A stretch of DNA of 64,000 bases from Candidatus Hodarchaeota archaeon (lineage in GTDB: Archaea; Asgardarchaeota; Heimdallarchaeia; Hodarchaeales; Hodarchaeaceae), in the NCBI GenBank assembly GCA_016840285.1, contig JAEOSR010000168.1, positions 8,180-72,179 of the forward strand, given 5' to 3'. The first letter of the stretch is position 1. Each line of letters begins with the position of its first letter. A model generated the notes under the pieces. That model was given only the letters and a program-made list of their open reading frames with translations, did no database searches and was not told where the DNA came from. The translations under genes and the position numbers were made by a program. This document shows positions 44,060-52,493 of the stretch, one piece after another.

Positions 44060-44244
44060 TTCATCACCAATCTCATTTGGTTTGTTAAATGAGAATGTTT
44101 ATAATTTCTTGTAGTAGAAATCATATATATATTAATCATCAATAATTGAGCTCCAAATATTTTTAATATATTGTAAAATTATTAATTCCATCATCATTTT
44201 ATATAAAATAAACAAATATCCAATATTAATAGGAGTAAAGAAAC

Positions 44245-44526
44245 ATGGTGAGACTTGTGTTTAAGAATAGATCATTTACAGAAGGGAGAGAGGAGGCTGG
44301 TGACGCTGTACTGATCTTAGATGAGGCAACGCAGTCTGGAAAATTAGAGTATTCTCCTGATGCTGGTTTGATCTTACGTAGAACAGCTCGTCGGCAAGCT
44401 GAGAGTATTTGTAGATCGGGATTTCAATTAGCAACTGGAAAAAGAATTGGAGCAGGATTCACCTTAGCAGAGGATGAAGATAAGATAGATGATCGCTTAC
44501 TCCAAGAGGGATACAAGTACCGCTAA
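44245..44526 (+). CDS. hypothetical 93-residue protein upstream of Rab-like GTPase
   Basis: A compact acidic/basic protein: an N-terminal strand 'VRLVFKNRSF', an acidic helix, then 'RRTARRQAESICRSGFQLATGKRIGAG' (partial). No Cys pairs, P-loop or membrane segment are seen and no family is recognised. It ends 22 bases before the Rab-like GTPase on the same strand, so it is probably co-transcribed and may regulate it. Good leader AATAGGAG precedes the ATG. Confidence 0.6.
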   Translation: MVRLVFKNRSFTEGREEAGDAVLILDEATQSGKLEYSPDAGLILRRTARRQAESICRSGFQLATGKRIGAGFTLAEDEDKIDDRLLQEGYKYR

Positions 44527-44548
44527 TCCCGATTATAGGCAGGCCTAA

Positions 44549-45088
44549 ATGATAACCAGCACTTCAAAAATTGTTATGTGTGGTGACTATGGGGTAGGTA
44601 AAACAACTTTTGTCAAGTTGTTTTTGGGAGGTGAAATAGTTGGGGGTTACAAACCTACAATAGGCGTAGATATCGGCCGTAAAATTTTCGATATCGATCA
44701 GAGAAGAATCGCCTTCCAAATTTGGGATCTTTCTGGACAAGAATCATTCCTTTCAATTAGAAAACAATTTTATAGCAGAACTAATGGAGCAATTCTAATT
44801 TTTGATATCTCTCGTCGTGAAACATACCATAACATGACTCGATGGACTGAAGAATTGTTAGAACAGACAGGAAAGATACCTATTGTACTAGTAGGTAATA
44901 AAATCGATTTGCGTGATGAGTTAACCGAGTTTGTGGCAACAGAAGAGGGAGAGTTACTATCTAAAGATATTTCCAACCAAACTGGCATCATAACACCATT
45001 TGTTGAAGCAAGTGCTCTTAGACACCATCAAAATCTGGAACCATTTATTTTACTTGGAAAAACAATTCTGGAACAAAAAGAGGCATAA
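44549..45088 (+). CDS. Rab/Ras-like small GTPase
   Basis: 179 residues with every nucleotide motif intact: G1 GDYGVGKT (12-19), the G2 Thr in 'KPTIGVD', G3 'WDLSGQE' (~60-66, with catalytic Gln), G4 'NKID' (~117) and a G5-like 'EASAL'. The order and spacing are eukaryote-like. No C-terminal Cys motif for prenylation is present, so membrane attachment, if any, is by another route. Such proteins are abundant in Asgard archaea and mark membrane-associated signalling in eukaryotes. It follows a 93-residue protein by 22 bases, a candidate partner. Confidence 0.92.
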   Translation: MITSTSKIVMCGDYGVGKTTFVKLFLGGEIVGGYKPTIGVDIGRKIFDIDQRRIAFQIWDLSGQESFLSIRKQFYSRTNGAILIFDISRRETYHNMTRWTEELLEQTGKIPIVLVGNKIDLRDELTEFVATEEGELLSKDISNQTGIITPFVEASALRHHQNLEPFILLGKTILEQKEA

Positions 45089-45229
45089 TTCATATTTTTG
45101 ACTTGAACATCCTTTGTTGATGACATAAGTATCAACGTTCGTTAAAATGATTTGACTTCTAAACAAAATCTTTTAGGAAAATATATTTGAATCACTACTG
45201 AAAACTTTGATTAACGAAAAACGGTTTGT

Positions 45230-46165
45230 GTGATTAACATTTCTAGAATTTTGATTCTTGCTGACATTCACGGAAATATTCAGGCTGTATCCAAACTACT
45301 TTCAATAATTGAGAAACAAAGATGGCGAATAGATCTAATTTTGATCGCAGGGGATCTCCCTGAAACTACACCTATCCGTTTAATGCTGCAATATATCCTT
45401 TTTCATGGTAATCTATCTAAAAGTAAGTACACACGATGGGTCTATAAAGAAGGAGGAAGAAGGAAATTTATAAACAGTCAAATCAAATCTGTTAAGACTA
45501 TTCTAACTCTTTTGGGTTCACTAGAAGTTCCTATCATCTACGTACCCGGTAACGTGGATAGTTATGAAGTTCAACAAGTAATAAAAACTTGGTCAGCCTC
45601 AGAGGTATATTTCTTACATGTAACAAAAATAAAACTCGGGTCGTTACAAATTTGGGGGTATGGTGGATCTGAATTCACTCCAAAGAGGTATCACAAGCCA
45701 TTGTGTGATATGGAATTTTTTCCAAGCGAGTTTTCTTCCCAATTAAATCCTTTATTCAAAATAAGTCCAGATACAAAGTCTTCTACCTTGAATATCCTGC
45801 TTACACATGAGCCACCAGCTTTTTGTTGTAAAACAACTGAAGGGACGATTAGTGGGGGATCTGCTGAAATTACAAGGTTCATGAAATATTTAAAACCAAA
45901 TTTAGCGATATTTGGGCATTATCATGAACTTCCCCTGGTAAAATCAGAAAATAATACTATTTTCGTTAATCCTGGGCCGTTAACACGTTATTATTTCGCG
46001 GTAATTGATATTAGAGAGAAGCATATGAACACTAGTATTAAAAAACTGAACCCTGGAGTATGTGACTTTAAGAATTTTATTTACGGTTATCGGTTCACAC
46101 CACAATATGAGGATTTTAGATTCATTGAGTTGGAAAAAAGGGGAAAAAAGGTTGGAAAATATTAG
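45230..46165 (+). CDS. calcineurin-like metallophosphoesterase
   Basis: 311 residues from GTG 45230. Metal motifs are 'LADIHGN' (D-x-H), 'AGDLPE' (GD-x-x position), 'VPGNVDS' (GN-x-D), 'LLTHEPP' and 'IFGHYHEL' (GHxH). This is the complete bimetal site of the YfcE/calcineurin superfamily. It would cleave a phosphodiester or phosphomonoester. Its last 4 bases overlap the convergent KaiC-like gene. Substrate is unknown. Confidence 0.85.
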   Translation: MINISRILILADIHGNIQAVSKLLSIIEKQRWRIDLILIAGDLPETTPIRLMLQYILFHGNLSKSKYTRWVYKEGGRRKFINSQIKSVKTILTLLGSLEVPIIYVPGNVDSYEVQQVIKTWSASEVYFLHVTKIKLGSLQIWGYGGSEFTPKRYHKPLCDMEFFPSEFSSQLNPLFKISPDTKSSTLNILLTHEPPAFCCKTTEGTISGGSAEITRFMKYLKPNLAIFGHYHELPLVKSENNTIFVNPGPLTRYYFAVIDIREKHMNTSIKKLNPGVCDFKNFIYGYRFTPQYEDFRFIELEKRGKKVGKY

Positions 46166-46941
46166 ATCCGCACAGTTGTTTCTAACCGAATTCCCTTCTT
46201 ATCAATCGTCATTGGAACTGAAATTGGTAACAAGGTGCTTTTCCAGGATTTTTGAACAGAAAAATTAATAGATATTTTTCCTCCACCAACTCTGCCAAAT
46301 GAAATATCAAACACAAAATCAGCCAAATGAGACGCCAATACTTCTACAGAGGAACCATGTAAATTCTTTACCATAAGAATAAAGTGAATTCCCGACCCAC
46401 GTTGCCTTACTATGTGTTTCAATGTTTCAATAGCAATTGATACGCTCTCCATTGAATTACTACGGATCATTGAGGATATTGAATGTATACATGTACAGAC
46501 ATTATCATGTTCAACAAGGGATGGAACAAAAACTCTTGAAAAATAACGTAACGAATCTTGAGCATACTCGGCACCAAAATTTATACCAGGAAGAGATTGT
46601 AAGCCAATGACAGCCCCTTCAGCCGCTATCCTAGCGGTAAAAGCATCCATGAATTGCCACTTTTCACCAGCTACTACAAAAGGTTGAATGTTAAAATCAT
46701 AAATCCCCATTTCTTCAATTATTTCTTGAGGTCTCCCGTCATATGATAAATAAATGACTTTTTCTGTTGCTTTTGTCCGTAAAATCGAGAAGAGTATTTG
46801 TTGTGCAAATAATTCGAATTTAGTCCCTGGTTCTCCTAATACAAGTATTACACTCTTATCTGGAAGCCCAGGATTTTCTTCTCCTCCTAAGAATATGTCT
46901 AAAGATTGAACCCCTGTCCGAAGTATCTTATTTGATTCCAA
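46162..46941 (-). CDS. RecA/KaiC-like protein with altered Walker A
   Basis: 259 residues opening 'ILRTGVQSLDIFLGG' and 'PDKSVILVLGEPGTKFELFAQQIL' (partial), the start of KaiC/GvpD/RAD55-type archaeal ATPases. The P-loop reads GEPGTKFE where the family has GxxGxGKT/S, so the second Gly and the Thr/Ser are missing. 'VIYLSYDGRPQEI' and 'GSGIHFILMVKNLHG' occupy the later strands. It looks like a non-hydrolysing member, perhaps a regulator or scaffold. It is convergent with the phosphoesterase. Confidence 0.7.
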   Translation of the reverse strand: MESNKILRTGVQSLDIFLGGEENPGLPDKSVILVLGEPGTKFELFAQQILFSILRTKATEKVIYLSYDGRPQEIIEEMGIYDFNIQPFVVAGEKWQFMDAFTARIAAEGAVIGLQSLPGINFGAEYAQDSLRYFSRVFVPSLVEHDNVCTCIHSISSMIRSNSMESVSIAIETLKHIVRQRGSGIHFILMVKNLHGSSVEVLASHLADFVFDISFGRVGGGKISINFSVQKSWKSTLLPISVPMTIDKKGIRLETTVRI

Positions 46942-47258
46942 ATTCTATACATCTCCAATTGATCAAAGCTATCGATTTTCCTTTTTTACTATTAATTCTA
47001 ACCTCTACGCGCTTTAAACATCTGTTTAATGCTTAAGTTTCTAAATTGGCTAAATTCACAAAGTTCTCATAAAATTCTAAGTATTAATTTCCAAGTACAC
47101 ATTTTAATTATGTTTTTATTACACTAGCAATTTAAATAATTCTAGGTTAATGTAAATGCTTGAGAGATTCACTTGAAAATTGATTATTATTTTTTCCCAT
47201 GACGCTGATAAAGAAATATATTAGTAAAACCTAAGAAGCTACATTTGAGCGGTTAAAT
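46942..47258. other. 317-base intergenic gap, no gene seen
   Basis: AT-rich spacer between divergent genes. It presumably holds both promoters; aaatatatta near 47213 is a weak TATA candidate for the gene at 47259. No protein-like frame, repeat or convincing hairpin was found. Confidence 0.4.
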
Positions 47259-48050
47259 ATGTACGACGTAGATCCTCTAGCCCTTCCTTTTGAATTTAAA
47301 GGATTTGGTTCTAAAAGCGAAATCGGGTGTCTACTCCTTCATTCGTTCACTGCAAGTCCGAGTGAAGTGCGACCTTTGGGAGTATTCTTAAGAAATTGTG
47401 GGTATTCTGGTATTGCTCCATTATTGCCTGGACATGGGAGTGTACCAGAGGAATTAAGACAAACTACATGGTTAGATTGGTACTCTAATGCGAGAGAAGG
47501 ACTCTTCTATTTAATCCAGAATTATCCTAAAATAGTCATTATTGGGGTCGCACTGGGATCAGTACTTGCAACAATGTTATCAGCTTCTCCAGAAAGAGAA
47601 CAGATTGGTGGATTAGTTCTTATATCGCCCAGTCAACATCCTCCCTCAACATTGGTAAAAACAGTATTACCATTTTTGAAGTATATCAAGAAAAGTTTTA
47701 CTACGATTTCTGAGGAAGAGGCTGGTATTATTAAGATTTTAGATGAGGAAAGAGGACAGTTCTACTATTCTAAAAGACCAACAGAATCATTAATTGAACT
47801 TTACAGAGTCATTGGATTCACAAATCGTCGCTTGTCTCTTATTAATCAACCAACATTAATAATTCATAACGAAAGTGATAGTCTCTCACCTGATTTTATC
47901 ATTGATAATCTCATAAACTGTCCCTATAAAGAACGATGGACGCACGAAAAGAGAGCTCGTTGGTTTTTTTACTCAGAAGAAGCTCAATCGGCTTTTGAAA
48001 AGATTGATAATTTTATTGAGTCACATTGTTTCAAAGAACAAAGTGAATAA
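47259..48050 (+). CDS. alpha/beta-hydrolase fold protein lacking the nucleophile
   Basis: 263 residues that follow the Est30/carboxylesterase layout: 'LLLHSFTASPSEVRPLG' (oxyanion region), 'PLLPGHGSVPE', and the acid segment 'LIIHNESDSLS'. The elbow reads GVALG where GLSMG is expected, so Ser is Ala, and no catalytic His is apparent near the C terminus. The frame is long and intact, so the loss is not a random decay product. It may be a binding or regulatory pseudoenzyme. It is convergent with the FAD oxidase. Confidence 0.75.
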   Translation: MYDVDPLALPFEFKGFGSKSEIGCLLLHSFTASPSEVRPLGVFLRNCGYSGIAPLLPGHGSVPEELRQTTWLDWYSNAREGLFYLIQNYPKIVIIGVALGSVLATMLSASPEREQIGGLVLISPSQHPPSTLVKTVLPFLKYIKKSFTTISEEEAGIIKILDEERGQFYYSKRPTESLIELYRVIGFTNRRLSLINQPTLIIHNESDSLSPDFIIDNLINCPYKERWTHEKRARWFFYSEEAQSAFEKIDNFIESHCFKEQSE

Positions 48051-48064
48051 TGATTAATCAATAG

Positions 48065-49693
48065 TTATCTGAATCTTTTGGGCACAATTCGATATAGAAA
48101 GCTCGCGAAAGGAGCGCCTATCCGAATAATGAGCCAATATGGAAAAATTGGTAGAAATCGAGGTACCCAAGCCCCCCAGACCTTACCAGGATTAAATATG
48201 CCAAAGGGGTCAACTTTCTTCTTGAGTTGCTTCATTTCATGTAATTGTTTTTTGAATATTAAGCTTGAATAAGGGCTAAACCAAAGACCACTGCTATAGG
48301 GTTTACCTTTCCAACGACGAGCGATTTGTATTATGTCAAATGTTCTGATCCAATGAAAAGTATACGGTAAAGAACCAAATAACGGAATGGTTTTTTTTCG
48401 AATATCTGCAGGAAACCAAACAAATAATATGCAATAACCGTCAGAAGTTGATACTAGTTCTAAAGCATAAGATTTCCTTTCATAGCGTTTTGATAAAGTC
48501 TCGATTATCCTATTTAAGTGGATTATAGGAACTAGGACTTCTGCAACTATCAATGAAGGACCTCTACGTTTCAATCTAACTGTTTGAAATCGTTCATCCC
48601 AAAAGGTCGTACTCAAGTCTTTTGACAGTTCAGAAAGCTCATATTCACGAGTAATCTGATCAAAGTCTCCTTTATGCCAATCCTCTGCTATAAAACTCAT
48701 GGAGATAATGCCACCATCATAATCTTGAGTCTGCCAAACAGAATGATTCTGAAGAGGACTCTTCCAAAGAAGCTTTTGGTGATCATCAAATCGCAAAAAG
48801 AAAGGATTTAATTCTTGATAAGCTAAAATTGCATTTAGTAATTGATTCTGGTGAGGGGATGAAACAGCGATATGAACCATATTTGAGAGATCCCTTATTC
48901 TTAGAGTAACCTTCCAAAGAATACCTAATCTACCACAACTACCAATAATAACATCTGGTTTAATCTGGAATTCTTTTCCTTTTGCACCAAGAATTGATGT
49001 GCTCACTATACTCTGATTTACACTACCATATTTTGCGGATCCAACTCCGTATCCCCCTTGAACTACCCAACCACCAACAGTCGACGATGGGCCTGAAGAA
49101 GGATATGATTGTAAAGTGAAATTTACGGTCTCTAAATGTTTTCGGAGATTCTCCCAAGTAATACCACATTCTACTTCAACAGTGCTATTTCTCTCATCTA
49201 TTTCTATGATATTGTTAAAATTCGTTAACAATACGATTATCCCACTTTTGATAGGCAACGTTCCCCCATAACCAGAAGTTCCAGCTCCACGAGGGATTAA
49301 GGGAATTCGATATTGTTCACAAAGATTGATAATTGATTGTAATTCAACGATATCTTTTGGTTGTAGCACGGCAAGACAATTTAAGTTAAATAAAAGGCGG
49401 ATTATTTTCGGGATATCACCAATGTCTCTACTATAGAGTAAACGCTCATATTTTTTTCTGAAAACATGCATTCCTGCGTCCTGAAAGGCTTTCAGACTGG
49501 AGTAAATCTGCCCCCTTTGTTTTCTTAACGCTAGAAAGTAAATTAGTACTGTACAAAAACTTAGAATTATTAAAGCTACTCCAACTATCTGATAACCTTG
49601 ATTTGCGTGTAAATCTGGCATAGCGAAGAAATATATTGATATGATAACCAGACACAAGACAAACCACATAAAGAGTTTATCATAAGTACGCAA
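48065..49693 (-). CDS. membrane-anchored FAD-linked oxidoreductase (GlcD/DHCR24-like)
   Basis: 542 residues. Two N-terminal membrane helices (~8-27 and ~33-52) are followed by the PCMH-type FAD domain with 'PLIPRGAGTSGYGG' (~130-141), 'SSTVGGWVVQGGYGVGS' and 'GSCGRLGILWKVTLRIRD'. The C-terminal substrate domain is less conserved and ends 'DPFGIFNPGKVWG', typical of the FAD oxidase C lobe. The arrangement recalls membrane-bound glycolate-type dehydrogenases or sterol delta-24 reductase-like proteins. Substrate is unknown; a hydroxyacid or lipid is plausible. Confidence 0.78.
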   Translation of the reverse strand: MRTYDKLFMWFVLCLVIISIYFFAMPDLHANQGYQIVGVALIILSFCTVLIYFLALRKQRGQIYSSLKAFQDAGMHVFRKKYERLLYSRDIGDIPKIIRLLFNLNCLAVLQPKDIVELQSIINLCEQYRIPLIPRGAGTSGYGGTLPIKSGIIVLLTNFNNIIEIDERNSTVEVECGITWENLRKHLETVNFTLQSYPSSGPSSTVGGWVVQGGYGVGSAKYGSVNQSIVSTSILGAKGKEFQIKPDVIIGSCGRLGILWKVTLRIRDLSNMVHIAVSSPHQNQLLNAILAYQELNPFFLRFDDHQKLLWKSPLQNHSVWQTQDYDGGIISMSFIAEDWHKGDFDQITREYELSELSKDLSTTFWDERFQTVRLKRRGPSLIVAEVLVPIIHLNRIIETLSKRYERKSYALELVSTSDGYCILFVWFPADIRKKTIPLFGSLPYTFHWIRTFDIIQIARRWKGKPYSSGLWFSPYSSLIFKKQLHEMKQLKKKVDPFGIFNPGKVWGAWVPRFLPIFPYWLIIRIGAPFASFLYRIVPKRFR

Positions 49694-49935
49694 TGAGGTT
49701 TCACTCCTCTAAGAGCAAATATGAATAGAGTATAAAGAAAATTCTGACGACAAACATCTTCCAAAATCAATATACTTATTTTCGATTGTTTTAGAAAGAG
49801 ACTTTTAAAAACATTTGATAACTACTTCATTTGAGTTATTTACACAATAAATTATAATTATAATAGAAAATGTAACATGGATACCTGAAAAAAGAAATCT
49901 ATCACACTGATCTACCCCAGAGGCATCAAAAAATT

Positions 49936-50604
49936 ATGAGGAAAGGCTTGATAAGATATATTATGTTTGATTTCGATGGAACCATTGTAGATTCAATGCC
50001 ATTTCTTGAAAATAACGCAATCTTTCTCTTATCAAATCATTATGGATTCTCAGAAGAAGAGGCTCAAAAGAAATATCGTGAAACATCTGGACTCCCCTTT
50101 CTTCAACAAATGGAAATTATTGCTCCTGGAAAGAATAATAGTCGAATTATCGAAATGTTTGAAAAAATGAAGCTTGAACGAATATATGAACAAAAACTCT
50201 TTACTGATTCGTCTAAGGTACTAGAAAAATTAAAAGAGTTCGAATATTTGTTAGGAATATCGAGTGGCACAATTGAATCTATTATCGTTGAATATCTACA
50301 AAAACAAGGATTAAATATGGTTAATGACATTCTCGGTTGGCGTCCTGGGTTTGAGAAAGGAAGAGATCATTTTAGCTTTGTAAAATCCAAATACAAGTTA
50401 TCCAGTGCTAATATCGTATTTATTGGAGATTCCCTGAATGATGCTCGTAGAGCTAAAATGGAGGATATTACTTTTATTGGAAGAGAAGGCATGTTTCGTA
50501 AAGAGGATTTCCATACGATAATACATGAGACTCCAGTCATTTCATCGCTGTCGGAAGTTAAAGGAATCCTCAGTAACTGGGAGAACGAAAAAAATGAATC
50601 TTAA
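49936..50604 (+). CDS. HAD-family phosphatase
   Basis: 222 residues with 'MFDFDGTIVDS' (nucleophile Asp and second Asp), 'GISSGT' (motif II), Lys in 'GFEKGRDHF' (motif III) and 'IGDSLNDARRA' (motif IV). The helical cap (~20-95) places it with the phosphoglycolate-phosphatase-like group. Substrate is unknown. Its stop overlaps the start of the next gene by 11 bases, so the HAD, AN1 and M50 genes may form one operon. Confidence 0.85.
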   Translation: MRKGLIRYIMFDFDGTIVDSMPFLENNAIFLLSNHYGFSEEEAQKKYRETSGLPFLQQMEIIAPGKNNSRIIEMFEKMKLERIYEQKLFTDSSKVLEKLKEFEYLLGISSGTIESIIVEYLQKQGLNMVNDILGWRPGFEKGRDHFSFVKSKYKLSSANIVFIGDSLNDARRAKMEDITFIGREGMFRKEDFHTIIHETPVISSLSEVKGILSNWENEKNES

Positions 50605-51022
50605 CTCAAAATATGTCACTGGTCTAGTTGTTATCGTTGTAGCTAGTATTGGTCTATTTTCCCCTTTAGGATTTATCTTTGGCTATCAACTTTTAGGGGA
50701 TACTGCTTATTTTGCCTTCCCTTATCTCATATTGGGGATCATTACAATAACGATCGGAGTTATTTTCCTTGTTCTTCTATTCGCTCCTGAACGTATTAGA
50801 GGATTCCAAGCTGAATATGAGGCCTCCCCTGACTTAACACAATTTAAAGTGGTCAAAACCTATCCTAAAAGAGGGCCAGAACTCCCAAAAGTCCCCGAAG
50901 TTGGTTTTTGTAGTGCTTGTGGGAAAAAAGTGTTTAAACCATTTCAATGTTCGAGATGTGGACAAGTCCTTTGTGGGAAACATTATCTTCCAGGGAGTCA
51001 TACATGCATAGAGGAGATGTAA
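50594..51022 (+). CDS. two-TM protein with AN1-type zinc finger
   Basis: 142 residues from ATG 50594, inside the end of the HAD gene. Two N-terminal membrane helices (~8-30 and ~40-65) precede a cytosolic AN1 finger at ~108-140: C-x2-C-x9-C-x2-C-x4-C-x2-H-x5-H-x-C, the full AN1 zinc pattern. AN1 fingers bind ubiquitin-like proteins or ribosomal/proteasomal targets in eukaryotes. The next gene, an intramembrane protease, begins on the very next base after its stop, so the pair is tightly linked and could form a membrane quality-control unit. Confidence 0.8.
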   Translation: MNLNSKYVTGLVVIVVASIGLFSPLGFIFGYQLLGDTAYFAFPYLILGIITITIGVIFLVLLFAPERIRGFQAEYEASPDLTQFKVVKTYPKRGPELPKVPEVGFCSACGKKVFKPFQCSRCGQVLCGKHYLPGSHTCIEEM

Positions 51023-51703
51023 TTGGCTCAAGAACCTGAATGGGACCAAGATTTCACTAAAAAGAATATCCTGGATAGACTCCATCTATCTGTTCAAGAG
51101 ATATCTGAACTAGGAATTGGGTGGATAATCACTAGTTTAATCTTACTCTACCTATATGGACTGATTGAAGGAATTCTTCAAACAGGGAGGATTCCAAATG
51201 AATTTTTGATCTATCTGTTTATCTGGGGTATAAGCTTTTTTGCACATGAACTATCTCACAAATTCATTGCTATCAAATATGGTGCAAGAGCATACTATAA
51301 ACTTAGTAAAGAGGCACTTATATTAGCCTTAGTGAGTGTTATAATTCGTTTTCCAATTTTGGCAACAGGTGCTGTTTTTTGGTGGGGAGAGGCCACTGCT
51401 TCTGCAGGTATCCGAGGTAGAGTGTCTGCATCTGGGCCAATAATAAATTTTGTACTTGCTGGTCTGTTCATTTTACTAGAGGGAATAGGAATATTTTTTG
51501 AAGTCCCCGTATTTGTATTTATCGGTCTTGTGGGTGTTCAATTAAATGTTCTTCTTGGAGTGTTTAATCTCCTCCCTATAGGAGTTTTAGATGGAGCTAA
51601 AGTACTTGCTTGGGATCCCAAAATATGGATATCATTAATTGGTAGTTTATTAGCAATTGGTTTTTTTGGTGGAGGATTTATCCCCTTTCTAGGTTCATTC
51701 TGA
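51023..51703 (+). CDS. site-2-protease-like M50 intramembrane metalloprotease
   Basis: 226 residues from TTG 51023, immediately after the upstream stop. Several membrane helices carry the zinc motif HELSH (~74-78, HExxH) and the third-ligand motif 'NLLPIGVLDG' (~182-191). This is the minimal S2P core, without PDZ or CBS domains. It would cleave a membrane-embedded substrate, releasing a cytosolic fragment. The neighbour with AN1 and two membrane helices is a candidate adaptor or substrate. Its end overlaps the convergent regulator gene by 26 bases. Confidence 0.85.
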   Translation: MAQEPEWDQDFTKKNILDRLHLSVQEISELGIGWIITSLILLYLYGLIEGILQTGRIPNEFLIYLFIWGISFFAHELSHKFIAIKYGARAYYKLSKEALILALVSVIIRFPILATGAVFWWGEATASAGIRGRVSASGPIINFVLAGLFILLEGIGIFFEVPVFVFIGLVGVQLNVLLGVFNLLPIGVLDGAKVLAWDPKIWISLIGSLLAIGFFGGGFIPFLGSF

Positions 51704-52349
51704 TGCTTCCATTGTTAAGTTGGGCTTTCTGAAGTGGAGGGAATACATCACCAAGACGTGAAGATAACATAAAAGTAATGATGCTATTCAAATTAATGCT
51801 ATCTAGACCAACAGGTGGCTCTCTATGTTCCTCGAAAAATTTCCTCTGGAATATCTTAAACTCTTTCTCAAATTGATCCCCTGTTTCTTTATCAAACAAA
51901 AAAATTGTAAAAATATTGAAATCCTCTTCTTGATCGGGATTTTGAAAATAACTAATCATACTATTTACTAAATGATCATAAACAGTCTTTAAGATTTCAC
52001 GGAATGCAATAAGGATATTATGCATACGTACGATGGTTTTTTGTTTTTCTTCCCCTGAAAATTGATCAATAGTCTCATTTGTAATCAAAGTATCTAAATT
52101 AATGACTTCTGGATTTAAAGCCCAATATTTAACCTGTAAATTCCCTTTTTCCTCTGTTTTGGAAACATAAACCAAGTTGGCTTCCTTTAATTTTTCTAAA
52201 TTTCGAGTGATGGTTGATATATTCTTCTTTATGATTTTCGCTAATTGACCTGCTGTTAACTCATGGTAAAATACTAAATACATTGAAATTTGACTAACTG
52301 TTGGATTCTCAAATAATTCGAGGATTTTTGAGGTATTTGAAGTGGACAT
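51678..52349 (-). CDS. winged-helix transcriptional regulator (ArsR/TrmB-like)
   Basis: 223 residues from ATG 52349, chosen because AAGGAGAG lies just before it; an upstream ATG at 52391 lacks this. The N-terminal domain has the HTH pattern 'ELTAGQLAKIIKKNISTITRNLEKLKEANLV' (partial) and a wing with 'TEEKGNLQVKYWAL'. The C-terminal ~150 residues are helical, probably for dimerisation or ligand sensing. It is divergent from a membrane transporter, and a perfect palindrome sits between them, so it probably controls that gene and itself. Confidence 0.8.
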   Translation of the reverse strand: MSTSNTSKILELFENPTVSQISMYLVFYHELTAGQLAKIIKKNISTITRNLEKLKEANLVYVSKTEEKGNLQVKYWALNPEVINLDTLITNETIDQFSGEEKQKTIVRMHNILIAFREILKTVYDHLVNSMISYFQNPDQEEDFNIFTIFLFDKETGDQFEKEFKIFQRKFFEEHREPPVGLDSINLNSIITFMLSSRLGDVFPPLQKAQLNNGSIRMNLERG

Positions 52350-52395
52350 CGTATCTCTCCTTGGATTATTACTCAATTTGTTTGAAAGCAAAGGG

Positions 52396-52405
52396 TATAT
52401 AAATA
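52396..52405 (+). promoter_or_regulatory. TATA-like element of the transporter promoter
   Basis: TATATAAATA preceded by aaaggg (BRE-like) about 90 bases before the ATG at 52494. Initiation about 25 bases downstream would fall on the adjacent palindrome, so a bound repressor would block the polymerase. Confidence 0.55.
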
Positions 52406-52413
52406 GCTACCGT

Positions 52414-52427
52414 TTGCATTGATGCAA
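52414..52427. promoter_or_regulatory. palindromic operator candidate
   Basis: TTGCAT-TG-ATGCAA is a perfect 6+2+6 inverted repeat, and an overlapping GCAA-GCAT-TTGC repeat follows. It lies between a divergent wHTH regulator and a transporter, just downstream of the TATA element. This is the likely binding site of the regulator. Confidence 0.55.
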
Positions 52428-52493
52428 GCATTTGCTAGAATAGTAATTAATTTTAAATTTTCGTTTTAATTATTTAAAAGGAGAATTGATGAG

